Shown here piece by piece: positions 34,143-42,536 of a stretch of DNA of 52,621 nucleotides. The stretch's first letter is position 1; every line of letters starts with the position of its first letter. Below the pieces are notes generated by a model. The model was not told where the DNA came from, ran no database searches, and saw only the letters and a program-made list of their open reading frames with translations. A program made the translations under genes and the position numbers. Where the stretch lies: the NCBI GenBank assembly GCA_020859685.1, contig JAJBVT010000016.1:1-52621 (forward strand), in the 5' to 3' direction. The stretch comes from Rikenellaceae bacterium (lineage in GTDB: Bacteria > Bacteroidota > Bacteroidia > Bacteroidales > Rikenellaceae).

Positions 34143-34222
34143 TGCATATTTACAACTGCCCCGGCGGACGATATTACATGTTTTACGACGGTTTTTACAT
34201 CCCGACAAAGGGGAGTCTGTCA

Positions 34223-34230
34223 TAAATTTG
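34223..34230 (+). promoter_or_regulatory. Promoter -7 element for uxaC-uxaB-uxaA
   Basis: TAAATTTG, a perfect TAnnTTTG match, 55 bp before the chosen uxaC start. No TTTG at the -33 position; TTTTT lies at 34192-34196. Confidence 0.5.
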
Positions 34231-34285
34231 TAGACGGGTCCTACGGCCCGTCGGTATGGACCGGAAATTACAAAAACCAAAAGAT

Positions 34286-35692
34286 ATGAGCCGATTTATT
34301 GATAAGAATTTCGTGCTGCAGAACGATACTGCGGCCGACCTTTACCACAAGCACGCCAAAGGCCTGCCGATTATAGACTACCATTGCCACCTCGACCCGA
34401 AGCTGATAGCCGAAGATTACCGCTTCGACAATCTGGGAGAGATATGGCTTGCGGGCGACCACTACAAATGGCGCGCTATGCGTACCAACGGTATCGACGA
34501 GAAGTACATCACGGGCAAGGATACCAGCGACTGGGAAAAGTTCGAAAAATGGGCCGAAACGGTGCCCTATACTATGCGTAACCCGCTCTACCACTGGACC
34601 CATCTCGAGCTGTGGACCGCTTTCGGAGTGAAGAAAATCCTCAAGCCGGAGACTGCCCGCGAGATATTCGACGAGTGTACGGCCAAACTGCGCACTCCGG
34701 AGTTCTCGGCGCGCGGGCTGATGAAGCACTACAAAGTGGAGGCGGTCTGCACCACGGATGACCCGGTGGACAGCCTCGAACACCATATCTCGCTCAAAAA
34801 CGAAGGGTTCAAAATCAAGGTTCTGCCCACGTGGCGCCCGGACAAGGCTATGGCCGTGGAGGACCCGGCCGCATACAGGGCGTACGTAGAGAAGCTCTCC
34901 GAGGTGTCGGGCGTGTCGATAAGCAACTTCGCCGACCTTATCACGGCCCTGCGCAGGCGGCACGACTTCTTTGCCGAGGCGGGATGTAAGCTCTCCGACC
35001 ACGGTATAGAGGAGATTTACGCCGAGGATTACACTCAGGCCGAAATAGACGCCATTTTCGACAAGGTGTACGGAGGTCGGCAGCTGACCGGCGAGGAGAT
35101 ACTCAAATTCAAATCGGCCATGCTCGTCGAGGGTGCGATTATGGATTGGGAGAAGGGCTGGACCCAGCAGTTCCACTACGGGGCGATGCGCAACAACAAC
35201 ACTCGGATGTTCCGCCGGTTGGGTCCCGATACGGGGTACGACTCTATAGGCGATTTCAATACCGCCCGCGCCATGTCGCGGTTCCTCGACAGGCTCGACA
35301 CCGAGGACAAGTTGGCCAAGACCATTCTCTACAACCTCAATCCTAAAGACAACGATATGATAGCCACCATGCTGGGTAACTTCCAGGACGGCTGCACCGC
35401 GGGCAAGATACAGTTCGGCTCCGGATGGTGGTTCCTCGACCAGAAGACAGGCATGGAGGCGCAGATGAACTCACTGTCGAACCTCGGGCTTCTGAGCCGT
35501 TTCGTGGGAATGCTCACCGACTCGCGCAGTTTCCTGTCGTACCCGCGCCACGAATATTTCCGCAGGATTCTCTGCAACCTGCTCGGGACCGATGTGGAGC
35601 AGGGCCTGCTTCCGGAGTCGGAAATGGAGACTATCGGGAAGATGGTCGAAAACATCTCGTATTACAACGCTAAGAACTATTTTAATTTCTGA
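34286..35692 (+). CDS. uxaC: Glucuronate/galacturonate isomerase UxaC
   Basis: 468 residues from ATG at 34286. An in-frame ATG at 34256 would add ten residues, but the family begins like MSRFIDKNFVLQNDTA, so the later start is preferred. It interconverts D-galacturonate and D-tagaturonate (and D-glucuronate and D-fructuronate) in the cytoplasm. The metal-binding HCHL motif is at residues 33-36 (PIIDYHCHLDP). Further family blocks: WRAMRTNGIDE, TTDDPVDSLEHH, WTQQFHYGAMRNNNTRMF and DQKTGMEAQMNSLSNLGLLS-like sequence near the end. First gene of a tight operon: 2 bp to uxaB. Confidence 0.95.
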   Translation: MSRFIDKNFVLQNDTAADLYHKHAKGLPIIDYHCHLDPKLIAEDYRFDNLGEIWLAGDHYKWRAMRTNGIDEKYITGKDTSDWEKFEKWAETVPYTMRNPLYHWTHLELWTAFGVKKILKPETAREIFDECTAKLRTPEFSARGLMKHYKVEAVCTTDDPVDSLEHHISLKNEGFKIKVLPTWRPDKAMAVEDPAAYRAYVEKLSEVSGVSISNFADLITALRRRHDFFAEAGCKLSDHGIEEIYAEDYTQAEIDAIFDKVYGGRQLTGEEILKFKSAMLVEGAIMDWEKGWTQQFHYGAMRNNNTRMFRRLGPDTGYDSIGDFNTARAMSRFLDRLDTEDKLAKTILYNLNPKDNDMIATMLGNFQDGCTAGKIQFGSGWWFLDQKTGMEAQMNSLSNLGLLSRFVGMLTDSRSFLSYPRHEYFRRILCNLLGTDVEQGLLPESEMETIGKMVENISYYNAKNYFNF

Positions 35693-35694
35693 TT

Positions 35695-37131
35695 ATGAAA
35701 GAGTTGAATAACGGCACTGCCGAAAGAACCACATACCCGGTTAAGATACTTCAGTTCGGCGAGGGGAATTTCCTGCGCGCCTTCGTGGACTGGATGATAG
35801 CCGGAGCCGACAAAAAAGGGGTTATGAACCACGGGGTCGCCGTGGTACAGCCAATTCCGGGCGGGGAGGTTATAGAGAAGATTTTCAAGAAACAGGACTG
35901 TCTCTACCATGTAATTCTCGAAGGTATCAAGGATAAAGAGCCTATCAGGGAGATAACACTGGTGGACAGCATCACCGAGATAGTGAACCCTTACCGCGAA
36001 TACGAACGCTATAAGGAGTTGTTCCTCTCCGAGGATTTGGAGCTGATAATATCGAACACCACCGAGGCGGGTATCCGTTACGAAGAGGGCGACGACCTGT
36101 GGGCGCTACCCCCGAAGTCGTTTCCGGCAAAGATGACCGTCCTGTTGCATGAGCGGTGGAAGAAATACGGCGGCGACGAGGCCCGGGGCCTGTCGATAAT
36201 CTGCTGCGAACTTATCGAGGACAACGGCTCCACACTGCGCGAATACGTTCTTAAACATGCCGCGCACAACGGTATGGAGGAGGGCTTTATCCAGTGGGTG
36301 AAGGATGCCTGCCGTTTCTACGACACGCTGGTGGACCGTATAGTGACCGGCTTCCCGAAGGACGATATCGACGCCATCAAGAAGGAGATAGGTTACGACG
36401 ACAATCTGGTGGTGAAGGGTGAGTACTTCCATGTGTGGGCTATCGGCGGCGACCGGGCCATAAGGGATAAATTCCCGCTGGACAAGGCCGGATACAACGT
36501 GCTCTTTATGGACTGTATCCGCAGTTTCCGCGATAAGAAGGTGCGCATCCTTAACGGTGCCCACACGGCTATGGTACCGGTGGCGCTGCAACTCGGATGC
36601 GAGACGGTGCGTGACGCGTTCGCCAACCCGGCCGTGGAGAACTATATCAACAGCATGGTGGACCGGGAGGTGCTGCCGGTTATGGACGGCGACCGCGCCG
36701 AGCTGGACGAGTTCGCAGCCAAGATACTGGAAAGATTCTACAACCCCTACCTGCGTCACTACTTGAAAGACATATCACTGAACTCGCTCTCCAAATGGGA
36801 AGCGAGGGACTGGCCGACCGTGAAGGACAACTACACCAAGCTTGGCAAGGAGGCAGACCTGTGTCTCTTCTCTTTCGCGGCGCTGATGGTGCTTTACAGC
36901 GGCCGGGTGGAAGGATTCACACCCAACGACACGGCGGAGTTCGTCGAATTTATACAGAAGACTTTCGACGCGGGTAACGTTGCAGGCTGGATAGAGGGCA
37001 TCGTAAAGCATCCCGCGATGTGGAATGACGACCTCTCGCAGGTGCCGTTCTTCGCCGATGTAGTCGCCCGTTACGCCGCCGACATACTGGAAAACGGTAT
37101 GGAGAAAGCGCTCGGAAACCTCCTGTCGTAA
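35695..37131 (+). CDS. uxaB: Tagaturonate reductase (altronate oxidoreductase) UxaB
   Basis: 478 residues, polyol-specific long-chain dehydrogenase family. It reduces D-tagaturonate to D-altronate with NADH. The N-terminal Rossmann start is VKILQFGEGNFLRAFVDWMI, followed by ISNTTEAGIRY (~118-128) and the catalytic-domain block LNGAHTAMVPVALQLG (~284-299), with Asn and His as in the family. Fructuronate/mannonate enzymes (UxuB) are related, but uxaC before it and uxaA after it support the altronate route. 2 bp after uxaC, 21 bp before uxaA. Confidence 0.93.
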   Translation: MKELNNGTAERTTYPVKILQFGEGNFLRAFVDWMIAGADKKGVMNHGVAVVQPIPGGEVIEKIFKKQDCLYHVILEGIKDKEPIREITLVDSITEIVNPYREYERYKELFLSEDLELIISNTTEAGIRYEEGDDLWALPPKSFPAKMTVLLHERWKKYGGDEARGLSIICCELIEDNGSTLREYVLKHAAHNGMEEGFIQWVKDACRFYDTLVDRIVTGFPKDDIDAIKKEIGYDDNLVVKGEYFHVWAIGGDRAIRDKFPLDKAGYNVLFMDCIRSFRDKKVRILNGAHTAMVPVALQLGCETVRDAFANPAVENYINSMVDREVLPVMDGDRAELDEFAAKILERFYNPYLRHYLKDISLNSLSKWEARDWPTVKDNYTKLGKEADLCLFSFAALMVLYSGRVEGFTPNDTAEFVEFIQKTFDAGNVAGWIEGIVKHPAMWNDDLSQVPFFADVVARYAADILENGMEKALGNLLS

Positions 37132-37152
37132 CCCACTGATAACGAACCGGAA

Positions 37153-38640
37153 ATGGAAAAATACCTTATAATACATCCTTCCGACAACGTAGCCGTTGCC
37201 GTCGCGGAGATGAAGGCCGGGGAGACGGCCGCGACACCGCAGGGCGCAGTGACGCTTCGTGAGGATATTCCCACGGGCCATAAGTTCGCCATCCGCGAGA
37301 TACCGGAGGGTGAAAATGTGGTAAAGTACGGGTACCCCATAGGCCACGCTACGGCGGTAATACCGGCCGGGAGCCACGTCCACACGCATAATATAAAGAC
37401 CAACCTCCACGACAACCTCGAATACGGATTCAGCCCCGTGGAGGCCGGGTTCGACCATGTGGCGGATTCGGTCACCGTGAGCGGTTTCCTGCGTTATGAC
37501 GGACGTATGGGCATCCGTAACGAGCTTTGGATAGTTCCCACGGTGGGCTGTGTGAACGGACAGGCGCAGGCTATCGCCGACAGGGTGAAGGCCGAGCTGG
37601 ACACCTCGCACATAGACGATGTGCGTGTGTATGCACACAATTACGGTTGCTCACAGTTGGGCGGCGACCATGTGAATACCCGCAGGTTCCTTGCCGCGCT
37701 GGCCAAGCATCCCAACGCCGGAGGCGTGCTGGTGCTGAGCCTCGGCTGTGAGAACAACCAGATGGACGCGTTCCAGAAGGAGATGGGCGAGTGGGACGCG
37801 GAGCGTCTGCGGTTCATTATTGCGCAGGAGGTGGAGGACGAAGTGGAGACGGGGTTCTCTCTTGCTTCCGAGCTGGTCGAAAGGATGCGCGCGGACAGGC
37901 GCGAGGAGCTTCCGCTGTCGAAACTCAAGGTGGGCCTGAAATGCGGCGGCAGCGACGGGTTCTCCGGAATCACGGCCAACCCGCTGCTGGGCCGCTTCTC
38001 GGACTGGCTTATCGCCCGCGGCGGCACCACGATACTCACGGAGGTGCCCGAAATGTTCGGCGCCGAGACCATCCTGATGAACAGGGCCACCGACCGTACG
38101 GTATTCGACAAGACGGTCCACCTGATAAACGACTTTAAGGACTACTTCCGCAAGTACGAACAGCCGGTGTATGAAAATCCGTCGCCGGGTAACAAGGCCG
38201 GAGGTATCACCACGCTTGAAGAGAAGTCGCTCGGCTGTACGCAGAAGGGTGGGGACGCCCCTGTTGTGGACGTACTGCAATATACCCAGCAGGCCGAGAA
38301 ACCGGGCCTGAACCTGCTCAACGCCCCGGGCAACGACCTGGTGGCGGCGTCGGCGCTGGCGATTTCGGGATGCCAGTTGGTGCTGTTCACCACGGGCCGC
38401 GGGACGCCGTTCGGGTCGTTCGTACCGACGATGAAGATATCCACCAACTCGCGCCTTGCGCAGTTCAAAAGCAACTGGATAGATTTCAATGCCGGGACCC
38501 TGCTCGAAGGCGAGACAATGGAGCAGGTGCTCGACCGCTTCACAGGCTTCGTGCTCGAAACCTGCGCCGGCAGGAAGCTCAAGCATGAAGAAGCGGGCTT
38601 CAAGGAGATAGCGATCTTCAAAACAGGCGTCACCTTATAA
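37153..38640 (+). CDS. uxaA: Altronate dehydratase UxaA
   Basis: 495 residues, full length. It removes water from D-altronate to give 2-keto-3-deoxygluconate, which KdgK then phosphorylates. The N-terminal ~90 residues are the SAF domain (EDIPTGHKFAIREIPEGENVVKYGYPIG; HTHNIKTN at its end). The large domain contains NELWIVPTVGCVNGQAQAIA, HNYGCSQLGGDH, LGCENNQMD and LKCGGSDGFSGITANPLLG, with cysteines that are candidate ligands for its iron centre. Completes the uxaCBA set. Followed by an inverted repeat and a terminator. Confidence 0.96.
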   Translation: MEKYLIIHPSDNVAVAVAEMKAGETAATPQGAVTLREDIPTGHKFAIREIPEGENVVKYGYPIGHATAVIPAGSHVHTHNIKTNLHDNLEYGFSPVEAGFDHVADSVTVSGFLRYDGRMGIRNELWIVPTVGCVNGQAQAIADRVKAELDTSHIDDVRVYAHNYGCSQLGGDHVNTRRFLAALAKHPNAGGVLVLSLGCENNQMDAFQKEMGEWDAERLRFIIAQEVEDEVETGFSLASELVERMRADRREELPLSKLKVGLKCGGSDGFSGITANPLLGRFSDWLIARGGTTILTEVPEMFGAETILMNRATDRTVFDKTVHLINDFKDYFRKYEQPVYENPSPGNKAGGITTLEEKSLGCTQKGGDAPVVDVLQYTQQAEKPGLNLLNAPGNDLVAASALAISGCQLVLFTTGRGTPFGSFVPTMKISTNSRLAQFKSNWIDFNAGTLLEGETMEQVLDRFTGFVLETCAGRKLKHEEAGFKEIAIFKTGVTL

Positions 38641-38658
38641 TATAATTAGGTATTCTCA

Positions 38659-38688
38659 TACCTTATAAGAATTTTTACGTATAAGGTA
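38659..38688. promoter_or_regulatory. TACCTTATA/TATAAGGTA inverted repeat after uxaA
   Basis: TACCTTATA (38659-38667) and TATAAGGTA (38680-38688), a perfect 9-bp inverted repeat with a 12-nt spacer, 19 bp after the uxaA stop. Half-sites match the palindrome at 31513-31528. An overlapping GGTAT/ATACC repeat (38649-38662) would allow an alternative fold. Confidence 0.4.
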
Positions 38689-38712
38689 CGGGTAACTAAA
38701 CAGTCTACCAGA

Positions 38713-38742
38713 GAGTCGTCCGAAAGGGCGGCTCTTTATGTT
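38713..38742 (+). terminator. Terminator of the uxaCBA operon
   Basis: GAGTCGTCC (38713-38721), tetraloop GAAA, GGGCGGCTC (38726-38734): a 9-bp stem with two G-T pairs followed by TTTATGTTT. Confidence 0.75.
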
Positions 38743-38851
38743 TGCGGGAGCGCGTCGGAGTTATCGGGGCATCCGGAGAATCACTCTTGTGGGAGGGCAT
38801 CTTATGGGTGTCGGGACGTCCGGCTCTTCGTTTTTTACAGCAGGCAGAAAG

Positions 38852-38943
38852 TGCAGGACCGGTCCTGCATTTCGCTTCTCGAGTAGGAGGTCAATTTTAG
38901 GACATATTTTAACAATCCGGGTTTTCAGGTACAATATTTGTAC
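38852..38943. promoter_or_regulatory. Two perfect palindromes upstream of susC
   Basis: TGCAGGACCGGTCCTGCA (38852-38869) is an 18-bp perfect palindrome. GTACAATATTTGTAC (38929-38943) is a 6-bp inverted repeat with a 3-nt centre and includes an AATATTTG sequence close to the -7 consensus. They could be regulator binding sites for the operon; which regulator is unknown. Confidence 0.4.
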
Positions 38944-39276
38944 GGTGTTTCGACAACCTTCAACGTGACCCGAAACCATGAATTGTACCCCGTAATAAAT
39001 CGCCGCCGGTAAGCCTTTCACAGTTCTGAAACAGCTTCCCGGCAGGGCGGGGATATGGATAGATGTACGAATTTATATATACTAAAATATGTTAAGAGAC
39101 CCTCCTGAACGGCACACAGGGCCGTTTTGACAGAATTTCAAGGTAATTGAACAAAATTCCATTCCCCGGCAAGGTGCACTTCAATACCTTCGTCCGTGAA
39201 AAATTGCCTTTTTACACCGAGACCTGAAGCAATTCAGTTTAGTAAAACAGCTTTTTAAAACCTAAATGATCTAACC

Positions 39277-42200
39277 ATGAAAAAAAGCGACAATTTTCTA
39301 TTGTTATTGAAAATTCCCGTTGCCGTCATCTGCATGATGCTGTGCACCGGGATCTACGCCCAGGCCCAAAGCACGGTTACGGGTACGGTAAAAGACGATA
39401 GCGGGGAAGCCCTTATCGGTGCGACCGTAACTGTTCCGGGTACCACGATCGGTACCACTACCGGTGTCGGAGGTGCTTACGAGCTGCGTAATGTTCCTGC
39501 GGGGGCATCTCTCCTTTTCTCATTTATCGGTTACGAATCTCAAGAAGTGCAGGTAGGCGCCCGCACCGAGATTAACGTCGTACTGGCGAGCAACAGCCGT
39601 ACCATCGACGACGTTGTGGTTATCGGTTACGGTACCGTACGTAAGAGCGACCTTACCGGTTCGGTTTCCAAGATTAGTTCGGAAGCCATCGGCGACCGTC
39701 CCCTCGCGCGTGCCGAGCAGGCCCTCCAGGGTACCCTCCCGGGTGTGCAGGTGAGGACGACTTCCGGTGAACCGGGTTCGGATATGGTTATCCGCGTCCG
39801 CGGTGCCGCTTCGGTGAACGCAAGTTCCGACCCGCTGTATGTGATAGACGGTGTGCCGAGTTCCACGCTCCAGGGTCTTAACCCGTCGGATATCGAATCG
39901 ATGGAGGTTCTTAAGGACGCCGCATCGGCTGCTATCTACGGTTCTCGCGGTTCGAACGGTGTCGTTCTGGTTACTACCAAGAGGGGTAAAACAGGCAAGG
40001 CTACCGTAACGTTCAACGCAAGTTTCGGTATTCAGCAGGTTCAGAAGACAATGGATGTTCTTACAGGTGAAGAGTGGATTACCAACTATGTTAAAGCCAA
40101 TGATATTCGTTACCTCGATAGGGCAGCCGAATTAGGTGTAACAGGCGCATCTATTAAAGATGATAATGCTACCAGAATGCAAAATGTTAATATAACTTCT
40201 ATAAATACCAATTACATTTTGGACGACAGGTGGCAATATTATGTCAGTGATGAAATCCGCAATGCACATACATGGGCCCAGACGGACGAAAAACTGGATA
40301 TGCTCGATTGGCAGGATAAATTTTTCCGCCTTGCACCGGTTCAGGATTATAATGTAAGCATTAACGGGGCCAACGAAAATGTCGCCTATAACGTTTCCGT
40401 AGGCTATTTCGACCAGAAAGGTATTGCAACCGGAACAGGCTACAAACGTATTTCCGCACGGGCGAATATCGATGCTACAATAAATAAATGGCTCACAGCT
40501 GGTGTGAAGATAGCACCAACTTATTCGATTGCTGAGGGTGCCGGTGCAGCTAATGGTAAAGATACACAGATCCATCAGGTACTTGCTTCTGCTCCTGTCA
40601 GTGAAGAAGGTGTGGGTTATTTGACCAATGTCGAGCCTAATACGAGATATGAATGGGCAGGTAGTGCTTCGAGTCCTTGGTATATTATGCAGGAACGTAC
40701 CAACACCCAATATGTAATGAGGATGAACGGTCAGGCATATTTAAGGGTAACTCCTCTCGAGGGTTTGTCAATCGAAGGGTTGATAGCGACTAATTTTTAT
40801 GATAAAGATGAAAAAACATACAACCCGAGTAATGCTTCCGCTAACTGGGCAGCCGGTGCTGGGGTAAACTCATCGAGTACACATAAAACGGAGCGCCGTT
40901 TCGATAACTCTCTAATGCAGGTGGTGGCTAACTATATGAACACGTTCGGCAAACACAGCCTTACTGTTATGGCCGGTGCCTCGAATGAGCAAAACCACTG
41001 GGGTTACCAGACAGATCAGAGGTTTAGTAATTTCCCGAATGATAACATTACGGGTACGTTTGACGGGAATGTCGTTACTTCCGGTACGAATACTGTTACG
41101 GAACTTAACCCTGACAGGCTTATATCATACTTTGGTCGTATTAATTATGGTTTCGACAACCGTTACCTGATATCCGCCAGTCTTCGTTATGACGGTGGTT
41201 CAGTATTCGGTGCTAATAACAGATGGGGACTTTTCCCGGCTGTTTCAGGTGCTTGGAGGCTTTCGGAAGAAAAATTCTGGAAAAGCCTCAATGTAGACAA
41301 CATTTTCAGTCAGGTTAAAATCCGGGCAAGCTATGGGGTAACCGGTAATAAGGAAATTGACCGCGAGGCGGCATTCTCTCTGCTGGAATCCGTTCTATAT
41401 GGTACTTATGTAGGATATCGTCCTTCACAGATCGGTAATGAAGATTTAGGGTGGGAGAAAACGAGAAGTACCGATATTGCCCTTGACCTCTCTTTCCTGA
41501 GGAATAGGATAAATCTCTCACTGGACTGGTATACCAAGAAAACTACCGACCTCCTTTACAAAGTGCCCGTGCCGTATTCATCTGGTTTTGGTACTTACTG
41601 GGATAACCTCGGGGATATTAAGAACCGCGGTTTCGAAGTCGAGTTGAGTAGTGTAAACTTACAAGGCCCCGTAACATGGACCACTTCATTCAATTATTCT
41701 TTCAATAAGAATAAAGTTCTCAAACTCGGTATAGATGACGCTTCGGTATATTCCGGATTCGACTCAAGTTCGGGTAACTATTCCAACGTTTTGGCAGTAG
41801 GCCTTCCTATGAACTCTTTCTGGATGATGAAAGCTGTCGGTGTATGGCAGACACAAGCCGAAATAGATGCGTATGCTCAATCAATCGGGGTCAGTCAGTT
41901 AACAAACGCCTCAGGTACTACTATAAAACCCGGGGATGTTAGGTACGAAGACGTGAACGGTGACGGTGTATTCAACGATGAAGACAGGCAGATTCTTGGC
42001 AGTCCAATACCCCGCAACTACTTCGGTATGACCAATACCGTAGAGTGGAACGGATTTGATTTCAGTATCCTCATCACAGCGCAGACGGGTGGTAAAATAT
42101 TCGGTGTACTCGGTCGCGCTATTGACCGACCCGGTATGGGTACCAGTACGAATACACTCGGACGTTGGAGGAACTCGTGGTGGTCTGAAGATGATCCCGG

Positions 42201-42525
42201 TGACGGAAAAACACCTTATCTCTTGCGTGATAATTATAGCGCAATGGCCGATTCTCGTTGGCTCTATTCTTCAAACTACCTTGCGATAAAGAATATTACC
42301 ATCGGTTATACCATACCATTTAAAACGAGTGCTATTCAGAATGCCAGAGTGTACTTTATGATAGAGAATCTTGCCAACTTTAATAATTACTACGGTGGTT
42401 ATTCTCCGGAAGCGGCAAACACAGCGCCTTCAGGATCCCCGGGCGGTAGTACAGCTCTCGGTATCGACTACTTCAGTTATCCTTTGGCGCGCATCTATTC
42501 ATTCGGAGTTAACTTTACTTTCTAA
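39277..42525 (+). CDS. susC: SusC/RagA-family TonB-dependent glycan importer
   Basis: 1082 residues. Signal peptide to about residue 30 (IYAQAQS). CarboxypepD_reg-like N-terminal domain (STVTGTVKDDSGEALIGATV, 32-51), TonB box DDVVVIGYGTVRK (~111-123), and plug domain with the SusC signature ALQGTLPGVQV (~149-159) and SNGVVLVTTKRG. A 22-strand barrel ends in an aromatic residue (YSFGVNFTF). It imports oligosaccharides through the outer membrane with the SusD lid encoded next. From about 40080 onward the DNA is visibly more AT-rich than the uronate genes. The glycan is inferred from the lyase and glycosidases behind it (rhamnogalacturonan type). Confidence 0.96.
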   Translation: MKKSDNFLLLLKIPVAVICMMLCTGIYAQAQSTVTGTVKDDSGEALIGATVTVPGTTIGTTTGVGGAYELRNVPAGASLLFSFIGYESQEVQVGARTEINVVLASNSRTIDDVVVIGYGTVRKSDLTGSVSKISSEAIGDRPLARAEQALQGTLPGVQVRTTSGEPGSDMVIRVRGAASVNASSDPLYVIDGVPSSTLQGLNPSDIESMEVLKDAASAAIYGSRGSNGVVLVTTKRGKTGKATVTFNASFGIQQVQKTMDVLTGEEWITNYVKANDIRYLDRAAELGVTGASIKDDNATRMQNVNITSINTNYILDDRWQYYVSDEIRNAHTWAQTDEKLDMLDWQDKFFRLAPVQDYNVSINGANENVAYNVSVGYFDQKGIATGTGYKRISARANIDATINKWLTAGVKIAPTYSIAEGAGAANGKDTQIHQVLASAPVSEEGVGYLTNVEPNTRYEWAGSASSPWYIMQERTNTQYVMRMNGQAYLRVTPLEGLSIEGLIATNFYDKDEKTYNPSNASANWAAGAGVNSSSTHKTERRFDNSLMQVVANYMNTFGKHSLTVMAGASNEQNHWGYQTDQRFSNFPNDNITGTFDGNVVTSGTNTVTELNPDRLISYFGRINYGFDNRYLISASLRYDGGSVFGANNRWGLFPAVSGAWRLSEEKFWKSLNVDNIFSQVKIRASYGVTGNKEIDREAAFSLLESVLYGTYVGYRPSQIGNEDLGWEKTRSTDIALDLSFLRNRINLSLDWYTKKTTDLLYKVPVPYSSGFGTYWDNLGDIKNRGFEVELSSVNLQGPVTWTTSFNYSFNKNKVLKLGIDDASVYSGFDSSSGNYSNVLAVGLPMNSFWMMKAVGVWQTQAEIDAYAQSIGVSQLTNASGTTIKPGDVRYEDVNGDGVFNDEDRQILGSPIPRNYFGMTNTVEWNGFDFSILITAQTGGKIFGVLGRAIDRPGMGTSTNTLGRWRNSWWSEDDPGDGKTPYLLRDNYSAMADSRWLYSSNYLAIKNITIGYTIPFKTSAIQNARVYFMIENLANFNNYYGGYSPEAANTAPSGSPGGSTALGIDYFSYPLARIYSFGVNFTF

Positions 42526-42536
42526 ACCAGGGAACC

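Larger units (their letters stand above)
38641..39276. other. 636-bp intergenic region upstream of susC
   Basis: No gene is supported. It contains the inverted repeat at 38659-38688, the uxaA terminator at 38713, an 18-bp and a 15-bp palindrome (38852-38869, 38929-38943), and a long 5' region of about 330 bp before susC. This is where regulation of the glycan-uptake operon should lie; no regulator gene is adjacent to susC. Confidence 0.5.

Noticed and set aside
37626-37640. GTGTGTATGCACAC-like palindrome resembling the lacI operator
   Set aside because: It lies within the uxaA coding sequence, differs at the centre from the operator core and is best explained by codons.
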